Assembly (NCBI RefSeq): GCF_032854445.1
Contig: NC_088305.1
Location: 6,325,606 to 6,389,605, forward strand
Length of the DNA: 64,000 nucleotides
Source of the DNA: Liolophura sinensis
Lineage: Eukaryota > Mollusca > Polyplacophora > Chitonida > Chitonidae
Direction: 5' to 3'
In this document: positions 22,341-32,692 of the stretch, piece by piece
How the letters are laid out: each line of letters begins with the position of its first letter
How positions within the stretch are numbered: position 1 is the stretch's first letter
The notes under the pieces: generated by a model
What the model saw: only the letters and a program-made list of their open reading frames with translations
Told to the model about the DNA's origin: nothing
Databases searched by the model: none
Translations under genes and position numbers: made by a program

Positions 22341-23521
22341 CTTCATATAAGGACAGGCTGATCGATACCAACACAATATTGATTTCATAACAATCTGCTC
22401 AAATCTGCTTGTTTTAAACTGTCTATAAGTATAGTAGATCTCTAGATCATAGGAAACTTTTGCCTGTTGAATGACTGTTTTAATATCGAAGTAGTAATTG
22501 TAGACAGCTATATTCCTGATAAATTACTAAAAATATCGGAGATATCGATATCTTGAAATACTGGCTGATCCATATTGCTATCAACGTTTTCGCTTTCATA
22601 TTACAATGGAGTCTTCTTGTAGGAGGCCGATCCCAGTGTTAATATTTAAAGGGCTGCCTCACTGAATTGCCATTCTGAGGTCACCGACCTTGCAAGACGC
22701 CCCATTAAACAACTATAGTACTAGTACCAATACCGAACCTTTACAAGTACTTCGCTCATGCAAAAGGAACTATATGGACCGCGTTGTATTATTTTTTGTA
22801 ACTACATAAACAGTTTAACCGGGTAACAATTTCGTTCAAGCAGTATGGAGGGACAATTGCTTAGCTAAGTTTTGAAAAAATTTGTCTTCTTGTGTTCCTT
22901 GTGTCATTATGTAGTAATTCGCCGTTTTTCGTTTTTCGCGGTCAATGGAAAACATTGAGAAGATAGAAAGCGCCGTTGTGTTATCAATTTTCATAAAATA
23001 AAGACACGTTGTACATGCTTTAGATAAAGAGCACGCATAGGTATAAAGTATTATTAGAAGCAATTGTTGAGATGGAATTTTTGTGTTTTCTGACCTCACT
23101 TCCTGCTTCATCACCGTGACCCAAGTGACCTCGGCTTTGTTGAAGGTTTCTGTACAAAATTTGCTAGTGGTGGTAGTGATGTAAGGCTGTAAGGCGTATG
23201 TACGAGTACTCATCTCGCTGTGACGTCACGCCATACCTGCTTTGCGGTCTTGTAATAAAGATTAAATGAACGCATGGTGCGAGTGAATGACAACATGTTC
23301 CCACGGTGGGGGTGTAATGTGGGATAGCCTATGCTTCCTAAGTATTCCAGATAAAAAGCTGATTTATACAGCTACCAATCATCCTGTTACCACCCCAATC
23401 CTTAACATTTAAGATCAATTTTCCTGTCATTTTTTTTTAAACTTTACATAAATACTTTCAAAAATGTCACATAACACCAGTTGATTTTGACTGTTGCTAC
23501 GCCGTCGTAGTTATGCATTTT
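22341..23521. other. Unique sequence; nothing supported
   Basis: AT-rich DNA. A 125-codon minus-strand frame at 22836-23213 was examined and not accepted as a gene. GATATCGATATC, a 12-bp palindrome, occurs at 22541-22552. Confidence 0.4.
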
Positions 23522-23990
23522 CTGCTTGAGGTTTAACATCGTACTTAACAATTTTTCGGTCATTTGACGGCGAGGAGTCATTAGGTGTGTGTCTATATAC
23601 TGTGTATATAGTGCAGCCGCCATTGATCTGATTTGATTGATTGGTGTTTTACGCCGTACTCAAGCATATTTCACTTATATGACGGCATTATGTTGGGAGG
23701 AAACCTGACAGAGGCCGGTGGTAACCCACGACCATCCGCAGGTTGCTGAAGGAGCTTCCCACGTACAGCCGGAGAGGAAGCCCGCATAAGCTGGACTGGA
23801 ACTCACCGCCGCAATGGTGCGCTGCCATTGAAGTATCATGCCGAAAACACCACACCACACTAAGTCACATTATAATGACACCGAACCAACCAGTCATATT
23901 TCCTTGCTTTAACCTCTTAGTACTATAACCCAATCCAGGCTCTCCCGACTTCGAGGCGGACCCTCTAACCATTACGCCACCGAAACGATC
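23522..23990 (-). mobile_element. SINE family B2, split by a younger SINE A
   Basis: The 3' half (23522-23626: TTAACATCGTACTTAACAAT, GACGGCGAGGAGTCATTAGG) and the 5' half (23821-23990: GTATCATGCCGAAAACACCA, CAGGCTCTCCCGACTTCGAG, ending in the tRNA-like GGCGGACCCTCTAACCATTA) belong to one element read on the minus strand. Its head complement, TAATGGTTAGAGGGTCCGCC followed by TCGAAGTCGGGAG, is clearly tRNA-like. Confidence 0.85.
23627..23820 (-). mobile_element. SINE family A nested in B2, with 11-bp target-site duplication
   Basis: Flanked by GCCGCCATTGA (23616-23626) and GCTGCCATTGA (23821-23831), one mismatch. The insert is 5'-truncated and lacks a few bases after ACGACGGC. Contains TTTTACGCCGTACTCAAGCA, ATCCGCAGGTTGCTGAAGGA and GAGAGGAAGCCCGCATAAGC. 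It must have arrived after the surrounding B2. Confidence 0.92.
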
Positions 23991-24779
23991 TCTTGCGAAT
24001 AATATTGTGATGCCGGTCACAATTTGTAATCAGGAACACTCAAGGCAGGATTTACTTATGTACTGAACACTTTATGAACGATAGGAAAACATGCACATAT
24101 AAATTAGACAGATTCACACCAGCTGGTGTAACTTCAGCTATGGCACAGTTGTATCGCAGAGTCAGTGGTTCCAGGGCTCTAGGTTTACTTGACAAGTGAC
24201 AGTACATTTTTATACAAAAACACACAGCATAGTAACAAACAAGTTTTAACAAGGTTTACAGACATACAATTCTATCAATAACGTACATGACTGGTCCTGA
24301 TATGCAGCGTTGCGGTGGACTAAAACAGTAGGTGGTCACCAAGCCTACAGTTCCACTGCAAGACCAGATTAAAACAGATTATGTGTAAGGCCTGCTAACA
24401 TTCACAATACAACAATAGTGTTATGCTCTAATCCATTGACTGCATTCTATCTAATCTTAAGCAAGTGTTTACGTTTTGTTTCTAACTTGTTTGTGTTAAA
24501 GCGTGATGGAACCATTGTTATTGCCAGTTGTTGTTACCTGTGGGAAACATTTGGTGCTGTCGTTGTGTGTTGATCATGGACGAAGATATTCCGAACATTA
24601 AATTTAGACAAAAACATTTTTATGTTAAAAAATGAATTAATAATAATAATTCTCTCCAACTTGCAATTCGCAATTTTCCACGTTGTAAGTCTTCCTTGTC
24701 AAGGAAGGAAGCCTTAGATTTCACAAAATCAGGAGTCGTTTTGTCGCAGAATTAACATGCAGAGGTACAAACGTCAGAT
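23991..24779. other. Unique sequence; nothing recognised
   Basis: AT-rich single-copy DNA with (AAT)n at 24637-24651. No gene signal. Confidence 0.5.
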
Positions 24780-25330
24780 AACTTAATGACTATCGTAAAG
24801 GTTATCTGTGCACGTTATAGCGCAACGTCGCCAGTAAGGGCGTGTCTCGAGACGGAAGCATGGGTCTTGATGCTTCCCCTGGGTACAGAGAATTGCTGAG
24901 ATCCCAGGTTTACAAAAAGAAAATGATGGCATCATATTGGAAGCGTTCTTGTAAGTTGATGGAGCTTTGTAGCGCCACCGTGCGTCTCTGCCGGGCCAGA
25001 CGGTCCCGCGATAGCCCAAAAAGCAGGGTTGATAACTGCAAGACATTAGGCGACGCGCCGCTATTCGCTCGCCTTCCACAAAGAAGACACGGCAATTAAT
25101 AACCCGCCAGCGGCTTTCCGAGTCTTCGGCAGAGCGGGCAAAGGTCCGGTGTAATGATGGACCCCATATGCCTTTTGAAAGGCTTTCCCTGGAGAACGAG
25201 CGCTTTCGCTATGCGCCCAGAATGTGGTGGAATCTGCGAACTGTGTTTGGTGTTTGGGGAGGTTAGCAAGAAAACTACGATCGCTGACAGAGCAAGTCAC
25301 CGGTATGAACGGTGTGAAGAAAGACGTCTT
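24780..25330. other. GC-rich unique island, candidate regulatory or cryptic coding block
   Basis: Repeat-free and distinctly GC-richer than its surroundings. Open frames occur on both strands (for example 24842-25099 +, 85 codons) but the Arg/Cys/Ser-rich translations look composition-driven and match nothing I recognise. Confidence 0.25.
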
Positions 25331-25894
25331 TAACAGTAGGCTTTTCCGAAGTGTTATTGAGCGGGGTTACAACTCACACACTATATAATGACTATATCTA
25401 ACCGACTGACTGATCTCATTTCGTGAACCAGAAAAGTTCGAAAACTTTAAATCGGACAAAGTTTCAGAACATAAGCTTCATATTTATTCCTTGCTTGACT
25501 TTTGTTTATTCACCAATATACCATGTTGCTTATGCCATACAGTAATGTACCGATATACAAACATTATTGGAGGGAATAAATCTACACCGAGCTTGCTATA
25601 TATCCCCTATTTTTTTAAACAAAACATAGGAAATGCAGTTCAACTCTTCAACTGGTTAAACAAAACTTTGAAAAAGCCAATTTCTAGCGAAAGCTGTATT
25701 ACATAGCGAATTAAGGAGATTGGAAAATACGTGTTCTGTTACTTCTTTATCTGAAACGATTATAGGGTTCGTCGCTGCCATGTTCGAACGCAATTTTCAC
25801 TGCTTCGGAGGCGCGTTTAAGTGCGAACGTAACTCAGACTACAGTCGCATACACAACTAAAAAGGCGTTCGGAGGGGGTGGGGTGGGGAGGGGA
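25331..25894. other. Unique sequence; nothing recognised
   Basis: AT-rich single-copy DNA ending in a G-rich run at 25871-25892. No gene signal. Confidence 0.5.
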
Positions 25895-26158
25895 ACTCTG
25901 TGGCCGAGGGATAGCACGCCAGCACGGCACAATGACCCCGAAGCCTCCCACCAATGCGGTCGTTGTGAGTTCATGTCTAGCTCATGCCAGCTTCCTCTCT
26001 GGCGGGACGTGGGAAAGTCTGTCACCAACGTACGGATGCTCAGGGGTTTCTCCGGGCCCTGCCCGGTATCCCACCACCATAATGCAGGCCGCCGTCGTAT
26101 AAGTGAAATATTCTTGAGTACGGTGTACACCACCAACAAAGAAAATAAATAAATAAAA
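25895..26158 (+). mobile_element. SINE family A, near full length
   Basis: Runs from a diverged head (CTGTGGCCGAGGGATAGCAC) through CACCAATGCGGTCGTTGTGA, the B-box-like GTGAGTTCATGTCTAG, GCTCATGCCAGCTTCCTCTC, CATAATGCAGGCCGCCGTCG and GAAATATTCTTGAGTACGGT to an (AAAT)n tail. Confidence 0.9.
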
Positions 26159-26254
26159 TATAACGTGCTAGTTTTCTTGTTTCTAGTCTGAGATTTTATG
26201 CCTTAACAAAGTTTTTCATATTACATCACTAAAGTTATTTCACACGGCATCTTA

Positions 26255-26410
26255 CCAATGATCGGGCCATTCAGGTGGGAAGTTCGAATCCAGCTCTGGC
26301 TGCTTATAATGTGGCTTTCATTCAAGAGACTTTGTGAGCAACTCTATTACTTTTCCCTCCAATTACAAGTGAGAAATCCTTAAGTACGGCGTTAATCACC
26401 AGTCACATAA
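26255..26410 (+). mobile_element. SINE-like family F copy
   Basis: Begins near a B-box-like GGAAGTTCGAATCCAG, continues through GTGGCTTTCATTCAAG and TTTTCCCTCCAATTACAAG, and ends CTTAAGTACGGCGTTAATCA + CCAGTCACATAA. Resembles the copy at 63360. The A-box part is not clear. Confidence 0.6.
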
Positions 26411-26439
26411 CTGAAACGTCTGATGACACTTGCGACACA

Positions 26440-26522
26440 CGCTTGTATACGTTCCATTTATTGATCTGCGTCGTCATATGACAGACAAATTGTTAAATAC
26501 GACGTTCAACGCTAGGCACTCA
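26440..26522 (+). mobile_element. SINE family B, 3' tail fragment
   Basis: GCGTCGTCATATGACAGACA, AATTGTTAAATACGACGTTC, then CACTCACTCATTCACTCAC. A classic 5'-truncated B insertion. Confidence 0.8.
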
Positions 26523-26754
26523 CTCATTCACTCACTATTAATGAGCTTTTCTCTGCTAGTATTAAAATTCCAGTCTGTCATACAATACTTTTGTACTGAA
26601 TCGCAAGACTGTCTTATTCCATGGTTTGAAGTTTGGGCAACGTCATCACTTTTATGATGGTGGAAAGCAGAGTGGCATGTGAAAGTCACTGCAAAAAACT
26701 GCCACGGATACAGATTCAAATAGATAACATAAATGTCTACAATATGGGGAGAAA

Positions 26755-26905
26755 AACAAGAGCAGTAACGACATTGTGAGCGTTGTCAGATCGTCACACG
26801 TACACTTCACATGTGAGATCCGCCTGTTGTCAGTTTATATGATTCAGTTATAGCCTAACTGTTCAAGTAAACGCTTAATTAGTAGAAATTGAAATGCCCT
26901 CTATC
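26755..26905 (+). mobile_element. Interspersed element C, diverged copy
   Basis: AAGAGCAGTAACGACATTGT, GATCCGCCTGTTGTCAGTTT, CTAACTGTTCAAGTAAACGC, TTAGTAGAAATTGAAATGCC follow element C order with many substitutions. Confidence 0.65.
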
Positions 26906-27479
26906 ACCGTGGCCTAAGCGAAATTAAGACCTGACAGCACTCGATCTTAGATCAGACATGTGTTAAGCGAAAACTACACATGAAGGAGCCAATTTAAGAA
27001 TTTCACGCATAGTAAGGTTTCGAAATGCATGAAATCTGTAGAAAGGTAAATCACATATGGCCATTAGATGATGCAGCAATCAGATACACAGTAATCAGAG
27101 AAGCAAATACGTGAAATAAAAAAACAAAAAACAAAAAAACATGTTTTCAAGTTAAGCACACATATTAATAATAAACAGAAACAATCAAGCCGTTTTTAAG
27201 CGGATATGAGCAATTTCGTTTTTGAAAAAAGCTCCAGCTTTTAATTCCCAAGTTTGCAATCATCATGCCATGTAACACCAAAGAGAGATGTTTACTGAGA
27301 TAAAAGATTTCGATTTTTTATTAAATTTTTATGCGACGTCGTTTTACATTTTATATTCCAGCGTGTTTTTCTCTTTTTCCTTTTCAACGCGCGTCTCGAA
27401 GACGACATTTCCTATTATCAAGTCTAAGCAGGTGAAAAGAAAACGTGTATTTAAAAGTAATCAGGTTATAATGGGCTGT
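26906..27479. other. Unique sequence; nothing recognised
   Basis: AT-rich single-copy DNA with an A-rich stretch at 27115-27140. No gene signal. Confidence 0.5.
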
Positions 27480-28760
27480 AAAGTTTGGCTTGTTGGCAGT
27501 GTGGGCTGAGAAAACTGGGCGCCGTGAGGGGGTAATCCCGAGACCGGTGGTCGTCAAACTCGGTCTGAGGCCGCCATTCCTGGCCACAACGTTTCCCGCT
27601 GAGACCTGCTAATACAACAATCTGGAACAAGCGGTTCAAAGGTACTGGTCCATTTACCATCTTTATGTAAATACCAAGGGACTCTAAGTCATAACACGGA
27701 CTCAGCATGGCGACAGGGAAAACACTGTTTGAAGATATGAAGCCTTTATTTGACAGGGTTGATGGGGCTGTAGCCGAACTGGATGGGGTTTGGAGTGTCA
27801 GGTCAGACTCGGCCGAACACTGTTGAAATGACGGCAATATCCTGCAAAAGCCTCTCAGTCGGCTCAGTTGTAATATGCCATTCTAAAACTGTAGCCATCG
27901 TTAATAACGCAGATAATCGAATAGAACCAAGGGATATGAGAAAAGAGCGCAATAAGGAAGCGCAAGGACGCCACGGATGGGCCAAAAGAAGCGGCCAGTA
28001 CTCGGGTCTCCAAGCAGCACTTGGTGTTGTCTCCAGGATTCCTTCAACGCCGGCTGAAAGGCGCGCGTCCTAAGACTTTACCAGACTGCTTTCTTCTTTC
28101 CATCTCCTTTCCAGGATATAAAACTTCACGGAGAAATTATAAAAGGAAAGGTTAAAGGCGATCGAGCCACATCAATGCAAATCAGACACCTTGGCCTACA
28201 CCAATATTCTTGTTAGGGAGTGACCCGCAATAATTATCTATTGGTCGGAGGCATCTGTTCCAATCTATCTCCTAAAGCCGGGGACAGACATAAACGTGAG
28301 CGTCTCGCCTGGACTGGAAGCCGCGTCGCGTAATCTGCCAGGCGATCAATTCGGTCCAAGCCTGTTCTGTACATCCCGCATTGTTATATGATCATCGGCG
28401 GGGTTAGCGGTGCCAGGAAGGCAAAGGTCTGGCCCAGGCATGTCAAGAAACCCAGCAGCTCTTCTCATTATATGCCACCGGCTCGGCCACGCGGGAGCCG
28501 AAGGGGAATCGAAGCGGGGACAATAATTGTTTAGGTAGATCACTCCGCTGGCACCATTATGGTCCATAACCTCCATAAATACAGGCTGCTGTTGATTGCC
28601 AGGCGCGGACCTCGCTGAAAACACCCGCCGCCCAGATCGCGGGTTTTCAGCGACCCGACTCTGGCTAAATTGGCGTAATGATGCTGGCTTGTGTCGTCAA
28701 TACCCAAACAGGCGGAGGATATGGCTTCATAATCACCGTGAATCGGACGAGATTATTATA
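27480..28760. other. Long GC-rich unique island
   Basis: The largest repeat-free, GC-rich block in the window. It contains the short coding candidate at 27707-27826, a GTTTTCAGCGACC / CTCGCTGAAAAC inverted pair around 28611-28653, TAATTGTTTAGG at 28524 and CTAAATTGGCGTAATGATG at 28665. It is a good candidate for a promoter/first exon or a conserved non-coding cluster. Confidence 0.35.
27707..27826 (+). CDS. Candidate short ORF or first coding exon, unrecognised
   Basis: ATG at 27707 has a good animal start context (A at -3, G at +4). The frame gives MATGKTLFEDMKPLFDRVDG followed by AVAELDGVWSVR and stops at TGA 27824 after 39 codons. The acidic/hydrophobic periodicity looks protein-like. A possible donor CAG|GTCAGA lies at 27801/27802, so this may be a first exon reading on elsewhere. 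No downstream exon was identified. On present evidence it is equally likely a chance ORF in a GC-rich island. Confidence 0.25.
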   Translation: MATGKTLFEDMKPLFDRVDGAVAELDGVWSVRSDSAEHC

Positions 28761-29182
28761 GGCATACGAGGGTAATGTTTGTCTTCTGAAGTTTGCCGCA
28801 CTGAAAACATGCCTTCTCCGTCAACAGTGTTCTAAGCGTCGGATTGTATCTTAACTATACCTACACAGCGGCGCTCACACATACTAACGGCTCACGCAGT
28901 CCAATATGACATCAAATGCACAGACCAACTATCAAAGTAAAATTTTAGGACTTATGATGGTCAATGCCAATACAATTATTAAACAACTTAGTGTGTTCGT
29001 TTTCAGGTACATGGCGACTCGGGTTCAACCTGGACTTGTCCTTTGTAACACATGTTGCCAGTTAACTCTCAAAACATCACCGCAAATTTAGGAAGGAACA
29101 AATCTATATTCTGATTCACTTTAGACGGGGCGAACGTGATCGCTGTTAGTTCATATCCAACTGTCTTCCTTTTCGGTCGTAC
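28761..29182. other. Unique sequence; nothing recognised
   Basis: Single-copy DNA with no repeat or coding signal. Confidence 0.5.
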
Positions 29183-29326
29183 GTGAGAAGATCTTTCAGC
29201 AACCTGCGGATGATCGTGGGTTTCCCTCGGGCTCTGGCCGGTTTCCTCCCATCATAATGCTAGTAGCACTTGTATAAGTGAAATAATATTGAGCACGGCG
29301 TAAAGTAAACATCAAATAAATAAATA
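29183..29326 (+). mobile_element. SINE family A, 5'-truncated
   Basis: Starts TGAGAAGATCTTTCAGCAAC, continues CTGCGGATGATCGTGGGTTT, CCTCCCATCATAATGCTAG and TATTGAGCACGGCGTAAAG, and ends in (AAAT)n. Head absent. Confidence 0.88.
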
Positions 29327-29370
29327 CTTTAGGCTGCAAAGATTTTGCATTGATAACTATCTTCTTAATC

Positions 29371-29417
29371 ATAAGGGAAATATTGCCGATGTGGCGTTAA
29401 GCCATTATCATTCATAA
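29371..29417 (+). mobile_element. SINE 3' tail fragment (GCCGATGTGGCG type)
   Basis: AAATATTGCCGATGTGGCGT followed by TAAGCCATTATCATTCAT matches, inverted, the nested 58-bp insert at 19318. Only the 3' end survives. Confidence 0.65.
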
Positions 29418-29629
29418 GGAGATTTTAAAGCAAACAGAATCAACGTTTACTGGCTGATACTGTGGATAGGTGGTATGCTTCTCACAGTTAAGCGCCACAG
29501 GCAGAAGATAAATGGCTCGTAGTGATGTATTACGTATGGAAATTTACATTATTGCATTTTTCTTACCTTATTCTGCCCCAACCCCCACCCCCGGCCTTTA
29601 ACTTTGCTGTTAGGGGACTACTCTTTTAA

Positions 29630-29730
29630 GCATTTAAATTTCACCGGTTACGTGTTAGCATTTGCCAACTATCACACTGTCGTTGCAGCTCTGGTTTTAT
29701 TTTCTATATGCTGTAGTCTGTTGTATTCTA
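29630..29730 (-). mobile_element. Interspersed element C fragment
   Basis: TTCACCGGTTACGTGTTAGC, ATTTGCCAACTATCACACTG, TCGTTGCAGCTCTGGTTTTA and TATGCTGTAGTCTG are the reverse of the element C 5' portion, including the ACAGCATA segment that is amplified at 62555. Confidence 0.8.
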
Positions 29731-30125
29731 CGCCATCTTGCCCACACTTCTCTGTCTCAAGTATCAACCAATTAACGCCTGTTCTTAGTTTTTTGGCAAA
29801 ACGTCATTAACCACTGAGTACGTGCGTCTCATGAACCTAGATAACAAACCATCTTCATATTCACCTCGTGTTTATTTTTTGCAACCGGACCTAAGGTCTT
29901 TTTGTATACATCAATGTCATCATCTGGCCTTTAGGGTACAACATAATAATTAGAAACCTCATTGTTTGTAACTGGCCATCTTCAACAGTATAATGCTATA
30001 AAGATTATGTCTTTATATCATTATGTAATGTAATGTTTAAATCCAACGTTTCCACGTTTTGCTATAAACGCCTATGTATACAGTTAAATGTCATGTTCTA
30101 AACTGAGGGCTCAGCCCTGAGAGGT
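29731..30125. other. Unique sequence; nothing recognised
   Basis: AT-rich DNA. The right end has the hairpin-like AGGGCTCAGCCCT at 30107-30119. Confidence 0.5.
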
Positions 30126-30330
30126 TAGGGCAAGGAAACAGTTTGGTCAGTGTCAGTACAATGTGACTGGGTGGAGTGTCATGTCTGGTGTCTTCGGAAT
30201 GATACTTCGGTGGTGGCAGCACTTTGGCGGCTTGGACGTCGTCACAGGAATGAACAGTATAGGCCTATATGTACACACCTAATGACTTGTCCTACGACTG
30301 CAAAATTGTGAACAACGACGCAAATAGATA
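30126..30330 (+). mobile_element. SINE family B2, 5'-truncated
   Basis: AATGTGACTGGGTGGAGTGT, GTGTCTTCGGAATGATACTT, GGCAGCACTTTGGCGGCTTG, ACACACCTAATGACTTGTCC and AAATTGTGAACAACGACGC match the 32341 copy in order. Confidence 0.85.
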
Positions 30331-31249
30331 AGCTTACATATATACATACGCTCTAAATGGAATGTATTCTGAGGCCCAAAGAAACTATACGCGGTATACG
30401 ACCTAGACCTGTGCTAACAGGCGGACGAGTCTGATATTAGTCTCCGCACACAGACCACTGGAGACAGCATCGATCCCACGCCAATGCACCATATTACTCA
30501 CTCAATTAGGAACTAAATGCCGTGATTTCTATCGATAATTGAATTAGATGTTGTGAACCTTTTTTAGACAGAGAAACATCTCAGAATATTTCTGTTAAAA
30601 AACTGCAGTTCTTTTTTTTTTGACTAGCACTGATAACCCGATAAAGGAAATTTATTTTCTAAGGGGAGGTTTTCTTTTTCGCCCACGTCCTATAACTGTT
30701 GTCATCTTTAGAAAATAGGTGTACACTGTTAAACGGATTTGTAGCAAATTGTATAATGCGTGTATTACGTGTAGAACATACATCGAATGCAGATTGGGTA
30801 CTGGTGAATGTCATTTTTATGAGAAAAAAAAACCCCTGTGAAGCCAGTTAATTATGGTGTTGCATTTGATTACATTCAACGCATGTGTGAACAGAACCAA
30901 TGCAGCTTAAATCTTTGAACATGACTTATTAAACTCGGCATTTTGGAGAAGATATCGAGAAAAAAATGCAAAACTCAGCAAGTGGCAGGCATTTAGCAAG
31001 ACGTGCATTAATACGGTTCTTGAAATTAATTTCATTACGCATTAAATATCAACCATGACACGCTTTTTTGGCAGTTATAAAATTGCTCCGCGGTTGAAAT
31101 TCATCACCCAGAGAAAAGTGAACATTGCCAGCTTTCAGAAAAACGATGCCAATGAAATACAACGTCCTGTACGTCACTGTGGACTGATTCTTCATATTCA
31201 CAGGCTTCACCATATCATAGGTTTATGCAAAACATTGTCCTATTTCTGT
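30331..31249. other. Unique sequence; nothing recognised
   Basis: AT-rich single-copy DNA with T- and A-runs (30611, 30823). No supported gene. Confidence 0.5.
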
Positions 31250-31280
31250 ATTTATTTGATTGGTGCCAAACGCCGTATAC
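31250..31280 (-). mobile_element. SINE 3' tail fragment abutting a minisatellite
   Basis: TTTATTTGATTGGTGCCAAA + CGCCGTATAC is the family A tail and tail-proximal sequence in minus orientation. The 79-bp array starts at the next base. Confidence 0.7.
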
Positions 31281-31833
31281 TATCGTCATTTGCGTGGCAC
31301 ACGGCAAACACAGGAGTGGCGGATATGAATCATCGTCATTCGCATGGCACATGGCAAATTATCGTCATTCCTGTGGCACACGGCAAACACAGGAGTGACG
31401 GATGAAAACCATCGTCATTCGCATGGCTCATGGCAAACCATCGTCATTCCTGTGGCACACGGCAAACACAGGAGTGACGGATGTAAACCATCGTCATTCG
31501 CATGGCTCATGGCAAACTATCGTTATTTTTGTGGCACACGGCAAACACAGGAGTGACGGATGTAAACCATCGTCATTCGCATGGCACATGGCAAACTATC
31601 GTCATTCCTGTGACACACGGCAAACACAGGAGTGACGGATGTAAACCATCGTCATTCGCATGGCACATGGCAAACTATCGTCATCCCTGTGGCACACGGC
31701 AAACACAGGAGTGGCAGATGTAAACCATCGTCATTCGCATGGCACATGGCAAACTATCGTCATTCCTGTGACACACGGCAAACACAGGAGTGACGGATGT
31801 AAACCATCGTCATTCGCATGGCACATGGCAAAC
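31281..31833. repeat. 79-bp tandem repeat with two related half-units, 7 copies
   Basis: Each 79-bp unit has a short half (CATCGTCATTCGCATGGCAC, ATGGCAAAC) and a longer half (TCGTCATTCCTGTGGCACAC, GGCAAACACAGGAGTGACGG, ATGTAAAC). The two halves share ATCGTCATTC..TGGCAC..GGCAAAC, so the array is a dimeric higher-order repeat. Units are highly similar, implying recent expansion or homogenisation. Open frames through it are by-products. Confidence 0.95.
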
Positions 31834-32340
31834 ATGCATAAGTCAAGAAACTTTAAATTCCTATATATATATATTGACATTACTTATTTTCAAATTTTTT
31901 ATGTGGAAAATATCTCTATACTTAATTAGTACCCAAACCTATTCAGAGAAGCATTGAAATATTTGGGTTCAGAATCACCGAGTTGAATCTGCCGTGTGCA
32001 ATCTTTGTACACTCGATATATCATATTTTTGTAAAATAAATTTGTTTCTAATACAATTCAGTCCGAAATATAATTCTACACATTCTTCCGTTTAACGCAC
32101 GTCGCATTTTTTTCTCCGCAGTGACTGATCTACTTTTTTAGGATATTTTTCAACTGTATTTTCGTGCAAATTCATATCTCGTCAAAGCTAATATATCTTT
32201 TATGTGCCTAGATGATCATCGGTCAGATGGCGCGTTGTCCATATTTTACGGCTACAGATTCAATGCCATCTGCCGAACTGACCAACCAGAGTGCTGCATT
32301 TTGGTTTGAATATGCAACACAAACTATTGCTATTCTGAGA
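31834..32340. other. Unique sequence; nothing recognised
   Basis: AT-rich single-copy DNA between the 79-bp array and a B2 SINE. No gene signal. Confidence 0.5.
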
Positions 32341-32692
32341 CCAGTCGATGGCCGAATCGTTACAGCGTCCGCCTCGAAGTCGGAGGACTTGGATCCAGGC
32401 CGGGTCCGGTCATACCAAAGACGTTAACAATGGTTCTTGTTGCTGCCTCGCTTGGCGCTGGAAACAGGACTGGGTGGCCCGTTGTCAGCATAACGTGACT
32501 GGGTGGGATGTCATCTCTTTGAAGTCTTCGGCATGACACTTCAGTGGCGACAGCACTTTGGCGGCATGGACTCGCCCTGCCACAAGAAGGCACAATATAT
32601 GTACGCACACCTAGTGACGCCTCGTCATCATATGACTCAAAATTGTTAAGAACGGCACAAACCCCAAGTATGCATACATATTTATTGTTAGT
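32341..32692 (+). mobile_element. SINE family B2, near full length
   Basis: The tRNA-like head GATGGCCGAATCGTTACAGC, GTCCGCCTCGAAGTCGGAG and GGATCCAGGCCGGGTCCG contains A-box and B-box-like sites. The body (GTGACTGGGTGGGATGTCAT, TCGGCATGACACTTCAGTGG, CACAAGAAGGCACAATATAT) is followed by the tail CGTCATCATATGACTCAAAA, TTGTTAAGAACGGCACAAAC. It is the best B2 reference here. A 129-codon minus-strand frame across it is not a gene. Confidence 0.9.

Noticed and set aside
22836-23213. 125-codon minus-strand ORF
   Set aside because: AT-rich, no domain, no start or splice context. Length is compatible with chance in a 64-kb window.
24842-25099. 85-codon Arg/Ser/Cys-rich ORF
   Set aside because: The composition follows from local GC content, and there is no family or splice support.
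31281-31833. CRISPR-like direct repeats with spacers
   Set aside because: The intervals between short repeats are themselves repeated, so this is a higher-order tandem repeat.
31055-31929. Series of overlapping 70-116 codon ORFs with repeated TANTGVTD..HRHSHG peptides
   Set aside because: They translate the 79-bp tandem repeat in all frames. A repeat-rich histidine protein was considered, but the frame shifts every unit.
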